The translations under genes were made by a program, and so were the position numbers. Shown here one piece after another: positions 49,169 through 57,486 of a DNA stretch of 64,000 nucleotides; position 1 is the first letter of the stretch, and each line of letters begins with the position of its first letter. The DNA comes from Caballeronia zhejiangensis (lineage in GTDB: Bacteria > Pseudomonadota > Gammaproteobacteria > Burkholderiales > Burkholderiaceae). A model generated the notes under the pieces. The model was not told the origin of the DNA and made no database searches. It was given only the letters and a program-made list of their open reading frames with translations. The stretch spans positions 81,584-145,583 of the forward strand of contig NZ_JFHD01000018.1 of the NCBI RefSeq assembly GCF_000698575.1, read 5' to 3'.

Positions 49169-49573
49169 TCAAGCGAGCACGAGGCAGTCAACTGGCTGAA
49201 ACACGCGGCCCAGCGTGTGAAACACTGCCAGCCAGTTTGCAGCGTAAAGGTTAACACGTGCGGCCCGCGCATCGCTCTGGGGACTCGCGAGGCTGTAGTG
49301 ACAGCCTTCCTGAAAGCTCGTGACGCGCGCCGTCCCGCTCGCAATATCCACGTCGAAACAGATCCACGACTGTGCTTCACCTCGCGCGTTCGTTTGGTCA
49401 TGCGCGATTTCCACCTCAAGATGTCCGTCTTCCGCCGCGTCGATAGTGCAATGGACTGCCATATCTCCCGGGATTCTCGACGGGGCAAAGTGGGTTCTGC
49501 TTTCCTTCCCGCCCAGGTTTGGGATGAGATCGGAAAGAAGAGCAAAGAGTCGGGACTGCACAGCGTTCTTCAT
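49169..49573 (-). CDS. Unknown protein, first gene of the parAB-repA operon
   Basis: 134 residues with MAVHCTIDAAEDGHLEVEIA and SWICFDVDIASGTARVTSFQ segments, beta-rich. No family was recognised. It is directly upstream of parA (10 nt) and downstream of the promoter at 49638-49666. Confidence 0.65.
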   Translation of the reverse strand: MKNAVQSRLFALLSDLIPNLGGKESRTHFAPSRIPGDMAVHCTIDAAEDGHLEVEIAHDQTNARGEAQSWICFDVDIASGTARVTSFQEGCHYSLASPQSDARAARVNLYAANWLAVFHTLGRVFQPVDCLVLA

Positions 49574-49637
49574 GGAAATTCTCCAATTCTTGTTGGTGAT
49601 TGCCGGTTACCCACCCCGCCGGCTGCGATGTGTTTTG

Positions 49638-49666
49638 ATCATATTATTAGATATGTTGACGGTCAA
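49638..49666 (-). promoter_or_regulatory. Sigma-70 promoter with embedded palindrome for the replicon A operon
   Basis: On the - strand TTGACC (49661-49666), a 17-nt spacer, TATGAT (49638-49643). The -35 overlaps the palindrome TTGAC-G-GTCAA (49656-49666), a likely repressor site. The first gene starts 65 nt further on. Confidence 0.75.
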
Positions 49667-49820
49667 GGGACAAGGACAAACATTGTTATCGACGCCTGGC
49701 CTGGACGGCTTGGGTTCGGTAGAATTGGCGCGGCCCGAGGGTGCCAAACAGGTCAGCGCACATCCCGGATTGAATGCGTCACGCGCGATCGATGCGCGGC
49801 GCGTAAGTTAATCAGTCTCA

Positions 49821-50062
49821 ATGGTGATTAAATTTCGCATGCGAAATTCTGCGATCAGCGGTGTCACGGGGGATCAGAAACGAATCGCTGCGTTGCTCGA
49901 TATGGGCCTGTCGCGACCCGAGATCGCTGAACGGCTTGCGATGTCACCGGCTGTCGTTGGTCGACAGATTCCCGGCTCAGGGAGAAGGTGCGCTGCGGCA
50001 CGTATGTGCCCCCGCCATTGCCGCTTGAGGCTGGAATGCACTTGGGGACACCCTCAGCATGA
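49821..50062 (+). pseudogene. Frameshifted small helix-turn-helix gene
   Basis: The first part reads an HTH-like protein (RIAALLDMGLSRPEIAERLA then MSPAVVGRQI). Near 49,970 the protein-like frame changes: the frame continuing LREKVRCGTYVPPPLPLEAG runs to a TGA at 50060-50062, which overlaps the next ATG as ATGA. That overlap suggests the shifted frame is the ancestral one and that one base is missing in a C-run. The unshifted frame stays open to 50141 but is not protein-like. A sequencing error is possible. Confidence 0.5.
49831..49848. promoter_or_regulatory. parS-like palindrome, site 1
   Basis: Perfect 18-bp palindrome AATTTCGCATGCGAAATT between the two partition loci. The core TTTCGCATGCGAAA recurs at 54483-54496 and 60646-60659. 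Perfect repeated palindromes near parAB are typical of ParB-binding centromere sites. Confidence 0.6.
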
Positions 50063-50244
50063 TCCGCTTCGTTCTCTGCCTGCTCGGCCTGTTGTTCATT
50101 CAGGCTGGGGTGATGGGCCGCATGAATTCCACTTCAGCTGACGTCTTCACTAACTTTGGCGACGGCTTGCGACAAGCTGTGACCTTCGACACGAGTCTGA
50201 TCAACCGCGCGAAAAACCTGGTGACGAACAACGCAGCCGGCTGA
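50059..50244 (+). CDS. Small exported or membrane protein
   Basis: 61 residues with a hydrophobic N-terminus (MIRFVLCLLGLLFIQAG) and a polar remainder (FTNFGDGLRQAVTFDTSLIN). Its ATG overlaps the stop of the frameshifted gene (ATGA). No family was recognised. Confidence 0.5.
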   Translation: MIRFVLCLLGLLFIQAGVMGRMNSTSADVFTNFGDGLRQAVTFDTSLINRAKNLVTNNAAG

Positions 50245-50326
50245 TGCATCCCTGATGCCCCAGTAGGCGATGATAGTTCAAATAGGCCAAAATGGCCTAT
50301 TCTCTCTTTGCAGGGAGCATTCGTCC

Positions 50327-50587
50327 ATGCTCCCGCACAACACCCGCTCAATCACCGTCCATCATCCCCGATATGGCTTGCTACTCGCGCATCTGCGGGA
50401 TCTTCGGCTCGCCTCGGGGCTCACCCAGGCCGAATTGGCGGAGCGCTTGAAAGTCGACCAGTCGCGCGTGTCCAAGATCGAGCGCGGGGAGCGCTATGTT
50501 GACACGCTCTTTTACCTCGACTGGTGTCGCGCGTGCGACGTCGACCCGTCGCTGGCAGTGGCGCAGCTCGCCGCAAAGGGTGCCTGA
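50327..50587 (+). CDS. XRE-family transcriptional regulator
   Basis: 86 residues from ATG 50327, preceded by AGGGAG; the longer frame from 50270 lacks a ribosome site. The helix-turn-helix LRDLRLASGLTQAELAERLK then VDQSRVSKIERGERYVD is clearly of the Cro/CI (XRE) type. Its stop lies 17 nt from the end of the convergent rep gene. An AATAGGCCAAAATGGCCTATT palindrome-like stretch near 50,280 (arms AATAGGCCA/TGGCCTATT) is a probable operator. Confidence 0.82.
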   Translation: MLPHNTRSITVHHPRYGLLLAHLRDLRLASGLTQAELAERLKVDQSRVSKIERGERYVDTLFYLDWCRACDVDPSLAVAQLAAKGA

Positions 50588-50603
50588 ACGCGCACGGCTC
50601 GGC

Positions 50604-51827
50604 CTAGTGCGCTGACAAAGCGCGACGGCGGCTCTTCAGCACCTCGCGCATCTGCATCACGTGCGTCCTCGACGTGATCGCGTCGCTGCCCTCCTCGCTT
50701 CTTTGAGCGGCTTGTTCGCATGGAAGCCGACTGTCGGTCCGTGCGGGGGACTGGGTTGAGTGTCCTTTGAGTTGGATCTGGCCGGCCTTGATGCCGCGCG
50801 CGATGTCGAGCATCCAGCTGCCGACGACTGAACGCGGCCTCGATTCTTGCGGATACCGAACGAGGGCGTCCGTACCGCGTTCGCCGATCTCGATCAGCAG
50901 ACCTGTGGCCGGATCGATGAAAACCTGACCGGCCGCGGCATCGAGGGTTTGCATCAGGTCTGCCCGCTCGTTGTCCGCATGGGTCTTTTTGTCGTTATCG
51001 GCTTGGCGTTGGCGTGCCTGGTACGAAAAGTCGAGTGGCCGGCGCAGCAGCGATCGAAGGTAGGCGATAGGTGCGACGGCCTTTTTGAGCGAGTTCCAGC
51101 AGCTCTCCACAACGTCCGATAGCCGCTTGCCGTTGTCTCTGGCTTCGGCCATCAGCTTGAAAACGAAAAATCTATTAAAGCCCAGCGAAGTGAGGCGTTC
51201 GAGGTCCTGAGGCAGGGCCCCTGGTTGTCTCTTTTGAAAAGAGGTTGGGTAAACATCTTTATATATAGAGCCGTCTGCCACCGTGGCAGACGGCTGCCCA
51301 AGCGCTTTTGCCGACTGCTCCTGATCGCTGGAACCGTCTGCTTGCTTGCTGGCGGCTACGGGCGTCGCGGGGGTAACAAATCCAAGCAACACGGCCGCTT
51401 TCTCCGTCAGATAGAGATAGGCGCGACCGTAGATGCCGTCGGCCTCGTACCGTTTCTGCGCAGAACGTCGGATGAGTCCCGCAGTCTCCAGATCGTCCAA
51501 GCTGCGGTAGAACGTCCGCATGGACTGCATGGCACGGCCTGTAAGGAGCTCGCGCCTCGCATAGATTGCAGCGTAAGGACGGGTCGAGAGAACGGTCCTG
51601 GCGAGCGCGGCGAGAACGGCACGCGCACGCGCGGGCAGGGCGTCGATGTGTGACGCGCGGAATGCGGCCCGGAACGTTATCCAGGTCAGATTCGTGGTGT
51701 CGCAGCCAAACTCCACCAATGCGGCAGAGTCGAGTGCGGAGATTGACAGGTTGGCTGAGTCGTGGTGTGTTTGACCCTCGCCAGCAACCAAGGGTTGCGC
51801 GATAGACATGTCCAGCGTCCATTTCAA
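50604..51827 (-). CDS. Replication protein of replicon B (winged-helix type)
   Basis: 407 residues. A winged-helix segment RTFYRSLDDLETAGLIRRSA (about 103-125) followed by AYLYLTEKAAVLLGF is like plasmid initiators that sit after parAB in Burkholderiaceae secondary replicons and in repABC units. The C-terminal part is charged and variable. It follows parA and parB of replicon B in the same direction; the ~250-nt gap to parB holds a candidate antisense RNA. The exact family is uncertain. Confidence 0.65.
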   Translation of the reverse strand: MKWTLDMSIAQPLVAGEGQTHHDSANLSISALDSAALVEFGCDTTNLTWITFRAAFRASHIDALPARARAVLAALARTVLSTRPYAAIYARRELLTGRAMQSMRTFYRSLDDLETAGLIRRSAQKRYEADGIYGRAYLYLTEKAAVLLGFVTPATPVAASKQADGSSDQEQSAKALGQPSATVADGSIYKDVYPTSFQKRQPGALPQDLERLTSLGFNRFFVFKLMAEARDNGKRLSDVVESCWNSLKKAVAPIAYLRSLLRRPLDFSYQARQRQADNDKKTHADNERADLMQTLDAAAGQVFIDPATGLLIEIGERGTDALVRYPQESRPRSVVGSWMLDIARGIKAGQIQLKGHSTQSPARTDSRLPCEQAAQRSEEGSDAITSRTHVMQMREVLKSRRRALSAH

Positions 51828-51845
51828 AAATGGATTGATGGATGC

Positions 51846-51988
51846 TTGACTGTCGATCGCATTCCGCTACACTTCGTGGTGTTGATCCCTTGCCCGATTA
51901 GCCGTCGGGGAAGTGAGCGGTAGGGCGCGCGACAGCAAGCCCAAACTCAAAAGCCTTCGGTTCCGACGCCGAAGGCTTTTGTTTTTTC
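51846..51988 (+). ncRNA. Candidate antisense RNA between parB and rep of replicon B, with its promoter
   Basis: On the + strand: -35 TTGACT (51846-51851), 16 nt, -10 TACACT (51868-51873), then about 105 nt ending in a strong terminator (arms 51950-51960 and 51969-51979, then TGTTTTTT). It runs opposite to the parA-parB-rep genes, inside the leader of rep. repABC plasmids carry a counter-transcribed RNA in exactly this position that limits Rep synthesis; the same role is inferred here. The remaining gap to 52,080 holds no gene. Confidence 0.65.
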
Positions 51989-52080
51989 GGGACCTATTTC
52001 AAGGCGATTCTCCTGTTATGACGCTCCGTCAGAAGCGTTTCAGATGCGATTCCAACTTGGAAGTCTTTGAAAATAAAAGA

Positions 52081-53103
52081 TTATTTCCCCGCGTCGGGCG
52101 ATGATTCCGTTTGCGCTTTCGCAGCTCGTCGCTCCAACACTTCTTTAAGAGCCCCTTGCATCGCCTTGGCTTCTTCTTCCGACTGGAACTCTAATCGCAC
52201 GACGTTTTTGGCCTGCCGTACATCGCAATACGTCGACCGGCCCGCTTTCACTTTGAACGCTGTCGGTATCGGGCGGGGCTTTTCCTTCGCCGGGTCCGTG
52301 CTGGCAAATTTCACGGCCTGCGTTTCATCAAACTGTTTGTCGGCCAAACGCTGAACCGCAGCGATAACCTGCGCGGATCTGCCGGTCCGAACAAGACGTG
52401 CCAAAGCTGTCCCTGACGTGGCGCCAAACAGCCCCGGCTTTTCATCCAGCATCGCTAGCACCTCGGCGGGCAGGTCGCTATACGCCATCAGTCGAGATAT
52501 CGCCGCCTCGCCTACTCCAGCCTGCTCCGCCATCTTTGCTTGTGTAATACCCTCGAAGCGTTGCTGGATGTCCTTGAATCCCAGGTATTTTTCATAGTCC
52601 GTGAGATCTGACTGCAGCAAGTTAGCGTAGAACGCGCCCAAGCTTGCTTCTGTCTCGGTCGACTCACTGAGCACACAATCGATCTCTGTGCGGCCTAGTT
52701 CTCGGTAAGCGTCCGTGCGCCAATGCCCCGATACAAGCTCGAAACCGCCTTCTAGCCGCGGTCGAATCGCGACTGGCGTGATCAGGGCGTTGTGCCGTAG
52801 GTTCTCACGCAACTCCGCATAGGCTTCTGGCGACTTGAACCGCCGACGCCCCGGCACTTCGTGCAGGTCCGACAAAGGCACCTTCATGGCGCCGCCGTGA
52901 CGCTTGGCCGCTTCAAGCTCTTCCTGCAGTTGCTGGATTCGCTCTTGGTAGCCTCGAGCCTCAAGCCGGAATGCGCTGAGTTGGGCAGGCATGGTGGCGC
53001 TGCGCGCCTGACTTTCCGACGGCCGTGCAGCCGCTGCCGATTCCGCCCGTTCCGCAACGCCTGCCGTCCGGCTTAACAACCGCTCCTTAAATTTACTCGG
53101 CAT
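52081..53103 (-). CDS. parB: ParB of replicon B
   Basis: 340 residues. After a coiled-coil N-terminus comes the ParB core (VPGRRRFKSPEAYAELRENL, then IRPRLEGGFELVSGHWRTDA), the SDLTDYEKYLGFKDIQQRFE segment and a helix-turn-helix (TQAKMAEQAGVGEAAISRLM). Overlaps parA by 11 nt. It differs clearly from the ParB at 46,956. Confidence 0.88.
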   Translation of the reverse strand: MPSKFKERLLSRTAGVAERAESAAAARPSESQARSATMPAQLSAFRLEARGYQERIQQLQEELEAAKRHGGAMKVPLSDLHEVPGRRRFKSPEAYAELRENLRHNALITPVAIRPRLEGGFELVSGHWRTDAYRELGRTEIDCVLSESTETEASLGAFYANLLQSDLTDYEKYLGFKDIQQRFEGITQAKMAEQAGVGEAAISRLMAYSDLPAEVLAMLDEKPGLFGATSGTALARLVRTGRSAQVIAAVQRLADKQFDETQAVKFASTDPAKEKPRPIPTAFKVKAGRSTYCDVRQAKNVVRLEFQSEEEAKAMQGALKEVLERRAAKAQTESSPDAGK

Positions 53104-54313
53104 GCGCCCGCTCCTTCGAGGCTTGGGTAGCTAGAGCTCGGGTGGACCAGACGCTCTGCAGGTTGCTTTCGATCTCATCAACCATCGCGTCGAACGATTC
53201 AATCGCCCGGGCGTACGCACCTAGAGCTTGTACGTCGTAGATGGTTTTGAACTCGGCAGCGGCGTTTTTCACGACATCGGAGTCTTGGATCTCGGCACGA
53301 CCCAGCAACTCCGGATACGTTTGTTGAATCCATGACCTGACGATGTCAGTGGCATCGACCCGGGGCTTCACTTTCGACAGAAAAATGTTGATGAAAGCGA
53401 ACTCCTTTGCGACCGAGCGATCATCAGCTAGCGTTTTGAACAGATCAGCAAACTGTCTGAAGAAGGAAGCGCTAGATGCATAGTCGAGGGTTTCAGGGGG
53501 GAGGGGCACTATGAGACCATCGCTCGACATGAAGCAACTGGTCGCTAGGTACGCGAGACTGGGTGGAGTGTCGATGACGATCACGTCGTACTTCGCGCGG
53601 ATCGGTCCCATAGCCCGCTCCAGAACCTGCCAGAACTGATAGTCTGGGTCTTTCGATTGACGGTTTGGCAGGTAAAAATCGGCGCCAAACAGGGCGGGGC
53701 ATGCAGGGATTAGGTCAAGGTTGTCCCAGTAGCTCGGAATGATCGAGTAGGCGAGGTCGGACTGCTCCTCATATACCATAGGCATCACGGTCATTTCTTC
53801 CGTGACTTCGGGAGTGGGTACATAGCCCATCAGCGTCGTCGTGGAGGCCTGTGGATCAAGGTCGATCAGCAAGACCTTATGGCCGTGAAGCGTTAGCCCT
53901 TGCGCGATCGCCACGGCGCTAGTGGTTTTTCCGACTCCGCCTTTGAAATTGCCGACAGCTATGGCGATGCCCTGCGCGCCGTCCGGTCGCGCCTTGTATG
54001 GGCCCGCCAAGCGCACGAATTGCTGGGCTTCGGCGAGCGTGAATTCGCGGTTGCGGCCGTTGCCCGTTAGTGTGCCGGTGGGATACTCGCCCTTCTTGTT
54101 CCCTCGCGTGCAGAGGTATTGGATCTGAGTGCGCTCGATCTTGCAGAGCTTCGCCACGCGCGAAGCCGTGAGCATGGGCGCGACCTTGCGGGGCCACGGC
54201 TCAAGAAGGTCATCCCGAAGTTGCGCGAGCGTCGCTTCGGCCCGGTCAGCAATCGCGATCAGCTGGTCAATACCGATCGCCTTGCGAGGCGGTGACAGTT
54301 CTTTGATAGCCAT
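53093..54313 (-). CDS. parA: ParA of replicon B, with N-terminal DNA-binding domain
   Basis: 406 residues from ATG 54311-54313, preferred over ATG 54338 because GGTAGGGAA precedes it. The first ~110 residues contain a helix-turn-helix (TASRVAKLCKIERTQIQYLC), as in P1-type ParA, which represses its own operon. Then deviant Walker A NFKGGVGKTTSA, DLDPQASTTTLMGY and VIDTPPSLAYLATSC. The inverted repeat CGCCGAAATC/GATTTCGGCG (54348-54357, 54378-54387) just upstream is the likely operator. Confidence 0.9.
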   Translation of the reverse strand: MAIKELSPPRKAIGIDQLIAIADRAEATLAQLRDDLLEPWPRKVAPMLTASRVAKLCKIERTQIQYLCTRGNKKGEYPTGTLTGNGRNREFTLAEAQQFVRLAGPYKARPDGAQGIAIAVGNFKGGVGKTTSAVAIAQGLTLHGHKVLLIDLDPQASTTTLMGYVPTPEVTEEMTVMPMVYEEQSDLAYSIIPSYWDNLDLIPACPALFGADFYLPNRQSKDPDYQFWQVLERAMGPIRAKYDVIVIDTPPSLAYLATSCFMSSDGLIVPLPPETLDYASSASFFRQFADLFKTLADDRSVAKEFAFINIFLSKVKPRVDATDIVRSWIQQTYPELLGRAEIQDSDVVKNAAAEFKTIYDVQALGAYARAIESFDAMVDEIESNLQSVWSTRALATQASKERAHAE

Positions 54314-54347
54314 GAGTTCCCTACCTTTTGGTGTTGTCATCGAAAAT

Positions 54348-54387
54348 CGCCGAAATCATCCATCTTCGATGACTTGCGATTTCGGCG
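54348..54387. promoter_or_regulatory. Probable ParA operator upstream of replicon B parAB
   Basis: CGCCGAAATC (54348-54357) and GATTTCGGCG (54378-54387) form a 10-bp perfect inverted repeat 35 nt before the parA start. A second palindrome GTAAAC-TTGAAG-GTTTAC follows at about 54,407-54,424. Confidence 0.6.
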
Positions 54388-54481
54388 AATAATAGCCGGT
54401 AAACCCGTAAACTTGAAGGTTTACTTGAGGTATTTGTTGCGGAAGGTTGCTCGGTGCGCGGCGAGGACAACGATGGGCCGC

Positions 54482-54497
54482 TTTTCGCATGCGAAAA
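54482..54497. promoter_or_regulatory. parS-like palindrome, site 2
   Basis: Perfect 16-bp palindrome TTTTCGCATGCGAAAA just upstream of the replicon B parAB operon. Same core as 49831-49848. Confidence 0.65.
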
Positions 54498-54531
54498 AGA
54501 GGCGGTTTTGACCGCGTTGATGCGGTTTTTG

Positions 54532-56460
54532 CTAGAGGCGTGTGGCGTCCGCGTCGACGCCAGCGTCGTAGAACTTCTCTATTGCCCGGTATTGTCGGGC
54601 TGCATCGCCCTTCGTGTATATCGTCGTCGTTGCAAGACTGGCATGACCGAGGCCCGCCTGCACGTCGCGCAGGTCGCTGCCGGCGTCCAGCGAATGATTG
54701 GCGTGCGTATGGCGAAGCCAATGCGTGCTCGCCTGTCGTAGATCCGCCGCTGCGCCGGGGTACGTTCGCTCCAGTTGCTGCGCGGCGCGTTCGAAAATCC
54801 GCTTGTATAGCCGGGCGAGGGCATCCGGGGTCAGTGGCCGCCCCGTCGTCAGGTGGCCGATCAGCGGCGTCTCGTTCGGGGCCGTTTCCAGCGTGCAGGG
54901 TGCGGCGCGCCCGCGCAGCACGCCAGCAAGCGTGTCGATCAGCCGCGCCGGCATGGGCACTACCCGATCCCGCTTTCCCTTGCCCCGGACCTTCAGCGTC
55001 CAGGCGTCCTCCAGCGCACCGTCCAACGCCTTGCGGGAGAGGGCGCCGGTGGTCGCAGAGACCAGCTCGGCGCGGCGCAGACCGGTCGCATAGGCGAAGA
55101 GCAGCGCGAACCGGTCGCGCAACTCCGCAGGTGTCGGGTTAGGCCGGCTCACGGTCTGCAGCACAAAGCGCCATTGCGCGTGCGTCAGTGCGCGGCCGGT
55201 CGCGTCCAGGTCCGCCTTGCGGCTGCCGACCCTGGGCAGGCCGTGGAAGGGATTGACCTGCAGGTATTGCTGCCTGACGAGCCAGCCGCACAGGGCGGAT
55301 AGCAGCTTGCGCGCCGTCTCCCGACTGCCCTCCGGCAACGGTTTGGCGAACGGCCGCCATGCCGGATCGAACCGCTCGACCTTGCCCTTGCCGACCCAGC
55401 GGGCCGCCGGCTGCGGATCGGCCAGAAACTGGTTGATGTACTCGCCGCAGTCGAGGGTGTTCAGGGAGGAAAGGGGCTTGCGTTTGACGATCACAGCCCA
55501 CAGCAACAGGCGCTCGGCTTCGCGCCGGTAGGCGCGCGCCGTATGCTCGCTGCGCGATCCGCAGATCGAGATCCACGCGTTGATCGCGTCAAGATCGGTG
55601 TTGAGCGAAGCCTGGTGCGCCGGTAACGGCGCGCGGTTCAAGCCGCGCGAGCCGTCCAGTTCGTTCGGTACGCGGAGCGATTCGAGCGGCACGACATCGA
55701 CCGACGTCCCCAGTTGGGGTGGCCGCGCGAGCGCCGGGTGGCCGGCCGCAAGTTGCCGCCGCGGCGTGATCGCGAGCACCGACAACTCCTCGCCGAGCGA
55801 AGCGGCGTGCAACGACAGCCATGCAGTGACGCGCTGTGCGCCTTTGGGGCCCAGCCGGGGCACGGCCGCGTACCAGCGATGCCGGCGGCGCCGGATTAGC
55901 GCGAGCAGATCGTCCAGAGTGGACAGCCCTGCGGCACTGAGGCGCGCGGCCAGCGCTGGCTCGAACCAGCCATCCAGCGGGTGACTGGGGGCCGGTTCCT
56001 CGGCGAGAGCCTTCTCCATGCGGGCCAGCGCCGCTGCCTGGCGAGCGCGCAGGCGCGCATTGCGGGCAATTTTCCGATCGACGCGGGGCGACCTTTCCGG
56101 GGGAAAGTCGACCCGGTATAGCTCCAGCAGCTCGGCCTCGCCGTACACACTGTCCGGATCGACCTGTGCGCGATAGTCGTCGAGGGACGGCGTGTCGTCG
56201 CGCCCGTGCAGTTCCGCGGCCGGAATGCTGCCGGGTTTCAGACGTAGCAGGTGGGCGGCCTCGATGTCGCGCGCACGCCGCGCGGCGACGGCAAGGGCGT
56301 CGCGCAGCGTCGTGACGAGGCGCCGCGTGACGCGGACGTCGGTCCCCGGTTCGCCGTAGGCGGTGTGCAGCCCCTCGATCGCCGCGCCCTCGAGCCAGCC
56401 GCGGTACAGCGCGAAGTGTTGACGGGTTAGCCGGCGAGCGGCTGATTTCAGCGGCTTCAT
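54532..56460 (-). CDS. Large tyrosine recombinase (phage-integrase family with long N-terminal extension)
   Basis: 642 residues. The C-terminal catalytic domain has Arg in ATGLRRAELV (about 455), the HWLRHTHANH box (about 580) and LGHASLATTTIYTKGD (about 605). The ~290-residue N-terminal extension (with repeated helical, Arg-rich segments) resembles the extra N-terminal domain found in a group of long plasmid and genomic-island integrases in beta-proteobacteria. It may resolve multimers of the plasmid or integrate an element; no att site was identified. The ATGA overlap with the next gene upstream (56457-56460) indicates coupling. Confidence 0.85.
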   Translation of the reverse strand: MKPLKSAARRLTRQHFALYRGWLEGAAIEGLHTAYGEPGTDVRVTRRLVTTLRDALAVAARRARDIEAAHLLRLKPGSIPAAELHGRDDTPSLDDYRAQVDPDSVYGEAELLELYRVDFPPERSPRVDRKIARNARLRARQAAALARMEKALAEEPAPSHPLDGWFEPALAARLSAAGLSTLDDLLALIRRRRHRWYAAVPRLGPKGAQRVTAWLSLHAASLGEELSVLAITPRRQLAAGHPALARPPQLGTSVDVVPLESLRVPNELDGSRGLNRAPLPAHQASLNTDLDAINAWISICGSRSEHTARAYRREAERLLLWAVIVKRKPLSSLNTLDCGEYINQFLADPQPAARWVGKGKVERFDPAWRPFAKPLPEGSRETARKLLSALCGWLVRQQYLQVNPFHGLPRVGSRKADLDATGRALTHAQWRFVLQTVSRPNPTPAELRDRFALLFAYATGLRRAELVSATTGALSRKALDGALEDAWTLKVRGKGKRDRVVPMPARLIDTLAGVLRGRAAPCTLETAPNETPLIGHLTTGRPLTPDALARLYKRIFERAAQQLERTYPGAAADLRQASTHWLRHTHANHSLDAGSDLRDVQAGLGHASLATTTIYTKGDAARQYRAIEKFYDAGVDADATRL

Positions 56461-57257
56461 GCCGGCTCGGCCCTTTGGGCTGGCGTTGCCGATGTAGTGG
56501 CCGGAACCGTCATCGTATTCAGCAGATGTTCCATAAACGACGGCAGCATGCGGGACAGACCGATGCGGCCCTGCAGCTCGGCACGGTAGACCTCAACCTT
56601 CGCGTCGTCAAAATGGCCTCCCATATGGAACACGCCGATCCCCTCAAGCGAAACCCGATTCGTGATCGTGGCGGTGCCACAGTGGCTAAAGGTGTTGTAG
56701 TAGTCCTTGGCCTCCCGCAGCCGCTCGACAGCGACGGCAAGTACCCCAAGTTGCACGGCATTCCACGCCAACTGGTCGACCGCGAGATAGCCTCTGGTCA
56801 GCTTGTCGCCGGCGTTGAGTCGATCCCAGTACAGCATCTTGATCTCGGACTCTTTCTTCGTTTTGCGCCTCACGATGAGCGGTTTGTCCGCTGAGCAAAG
56901 GATCGACATGGCAATCCCTTCAATGACCTGACGCATGAGGTTACCGGCGGCCGGCAATTTGCCGGTGAGCAGCAGTTTCGTCGACACCATGATGTCGTCC
57001 AGGACCCCGAAAACGAATGCCCCGACAAGCGCAGTGCGAACCGTTTCCGTTTTGGTGGCCGCCTCATTCACGGCAGTCATCAGGCGGAAACAACCGGCGA
57101 GCGCTTCGCACAGTTCGAGGATCGGTCCGCTCAGATGTTCGGCAAACTTGTCCTTGACCCAGCGGTCATCGTCGAACAGCTCATTGAGCAGCGCCTCGGG
57201 ATTGGTGGGGTCGATCTTCGGTGGCGTCATCACAGAACCGTTTCGGTGAGAAGGCAT
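56457..57257 (-). CDS. Unknown protein coupled to the recombinase
   Basis: 266 residues, helical, with a hydrophobic stretch (RTALVGAFVFGVLDDIMVST) and HCGTATITNRVSLEGIGVFH. Resembles DUF-type proteins of about 270 residues found in accessory islands, but no family can be named. An internal start at 57,230 is possible. Its stop overlaps the recombinase start by 4 nt. The 57,258-57,486 gap contains no gene. Confidence 0.6.
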   Translation of the reverse strand: MPSHRNGSVMTPPKIDPTNPEALLNELFDDDRWVKDKFAEHLSGPILELCEALAGCFRLMTAVNEAATKTETVRTALVGAFVFGVLDDIMVSTKLLLTGKLPAAGNLMRQVIEGIAMSILCSADKPLIVRRKTKKESEIKMLYWDRLNAGDKLTRGYLAVDQLAWNAVQLGVLAVAVERLREAKDYYNTFSHCGTATITNRVSLEGIGVFHMGGHFDDAKVEVYRAELQGRIGLSRMLPSFMEHLLNTMTVPATTSATPAQRAEPA

Positions 57258-57486
57258 GACGGATCGGCGCCAGACCCTTGCCCGGCGGACGTTCCAGCGA
57301 AGTGTAGCGGAACACGTGAAATCTGACGAGGAAATCCAGCGTTCGTGATAACTCCGGTTATCAGATGTGCGGATTTCTCGACAGCGGCGTCACGGTGCCT
57401 CTTTTCGGGCAGAATGCAGCGCAGATTGGTGGACCGGCCCAGTGAGGGCAGGGGCGACCGCCGATGACAGGAACGAGGGCTGAGCA

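Noticed and set aside
54532..56460. Insertion sequence or transposon
   Set aside because: The recombinase is a tyrosine type without visible terminal inverted repeats; no transposase gene was seen anywhere in the window.
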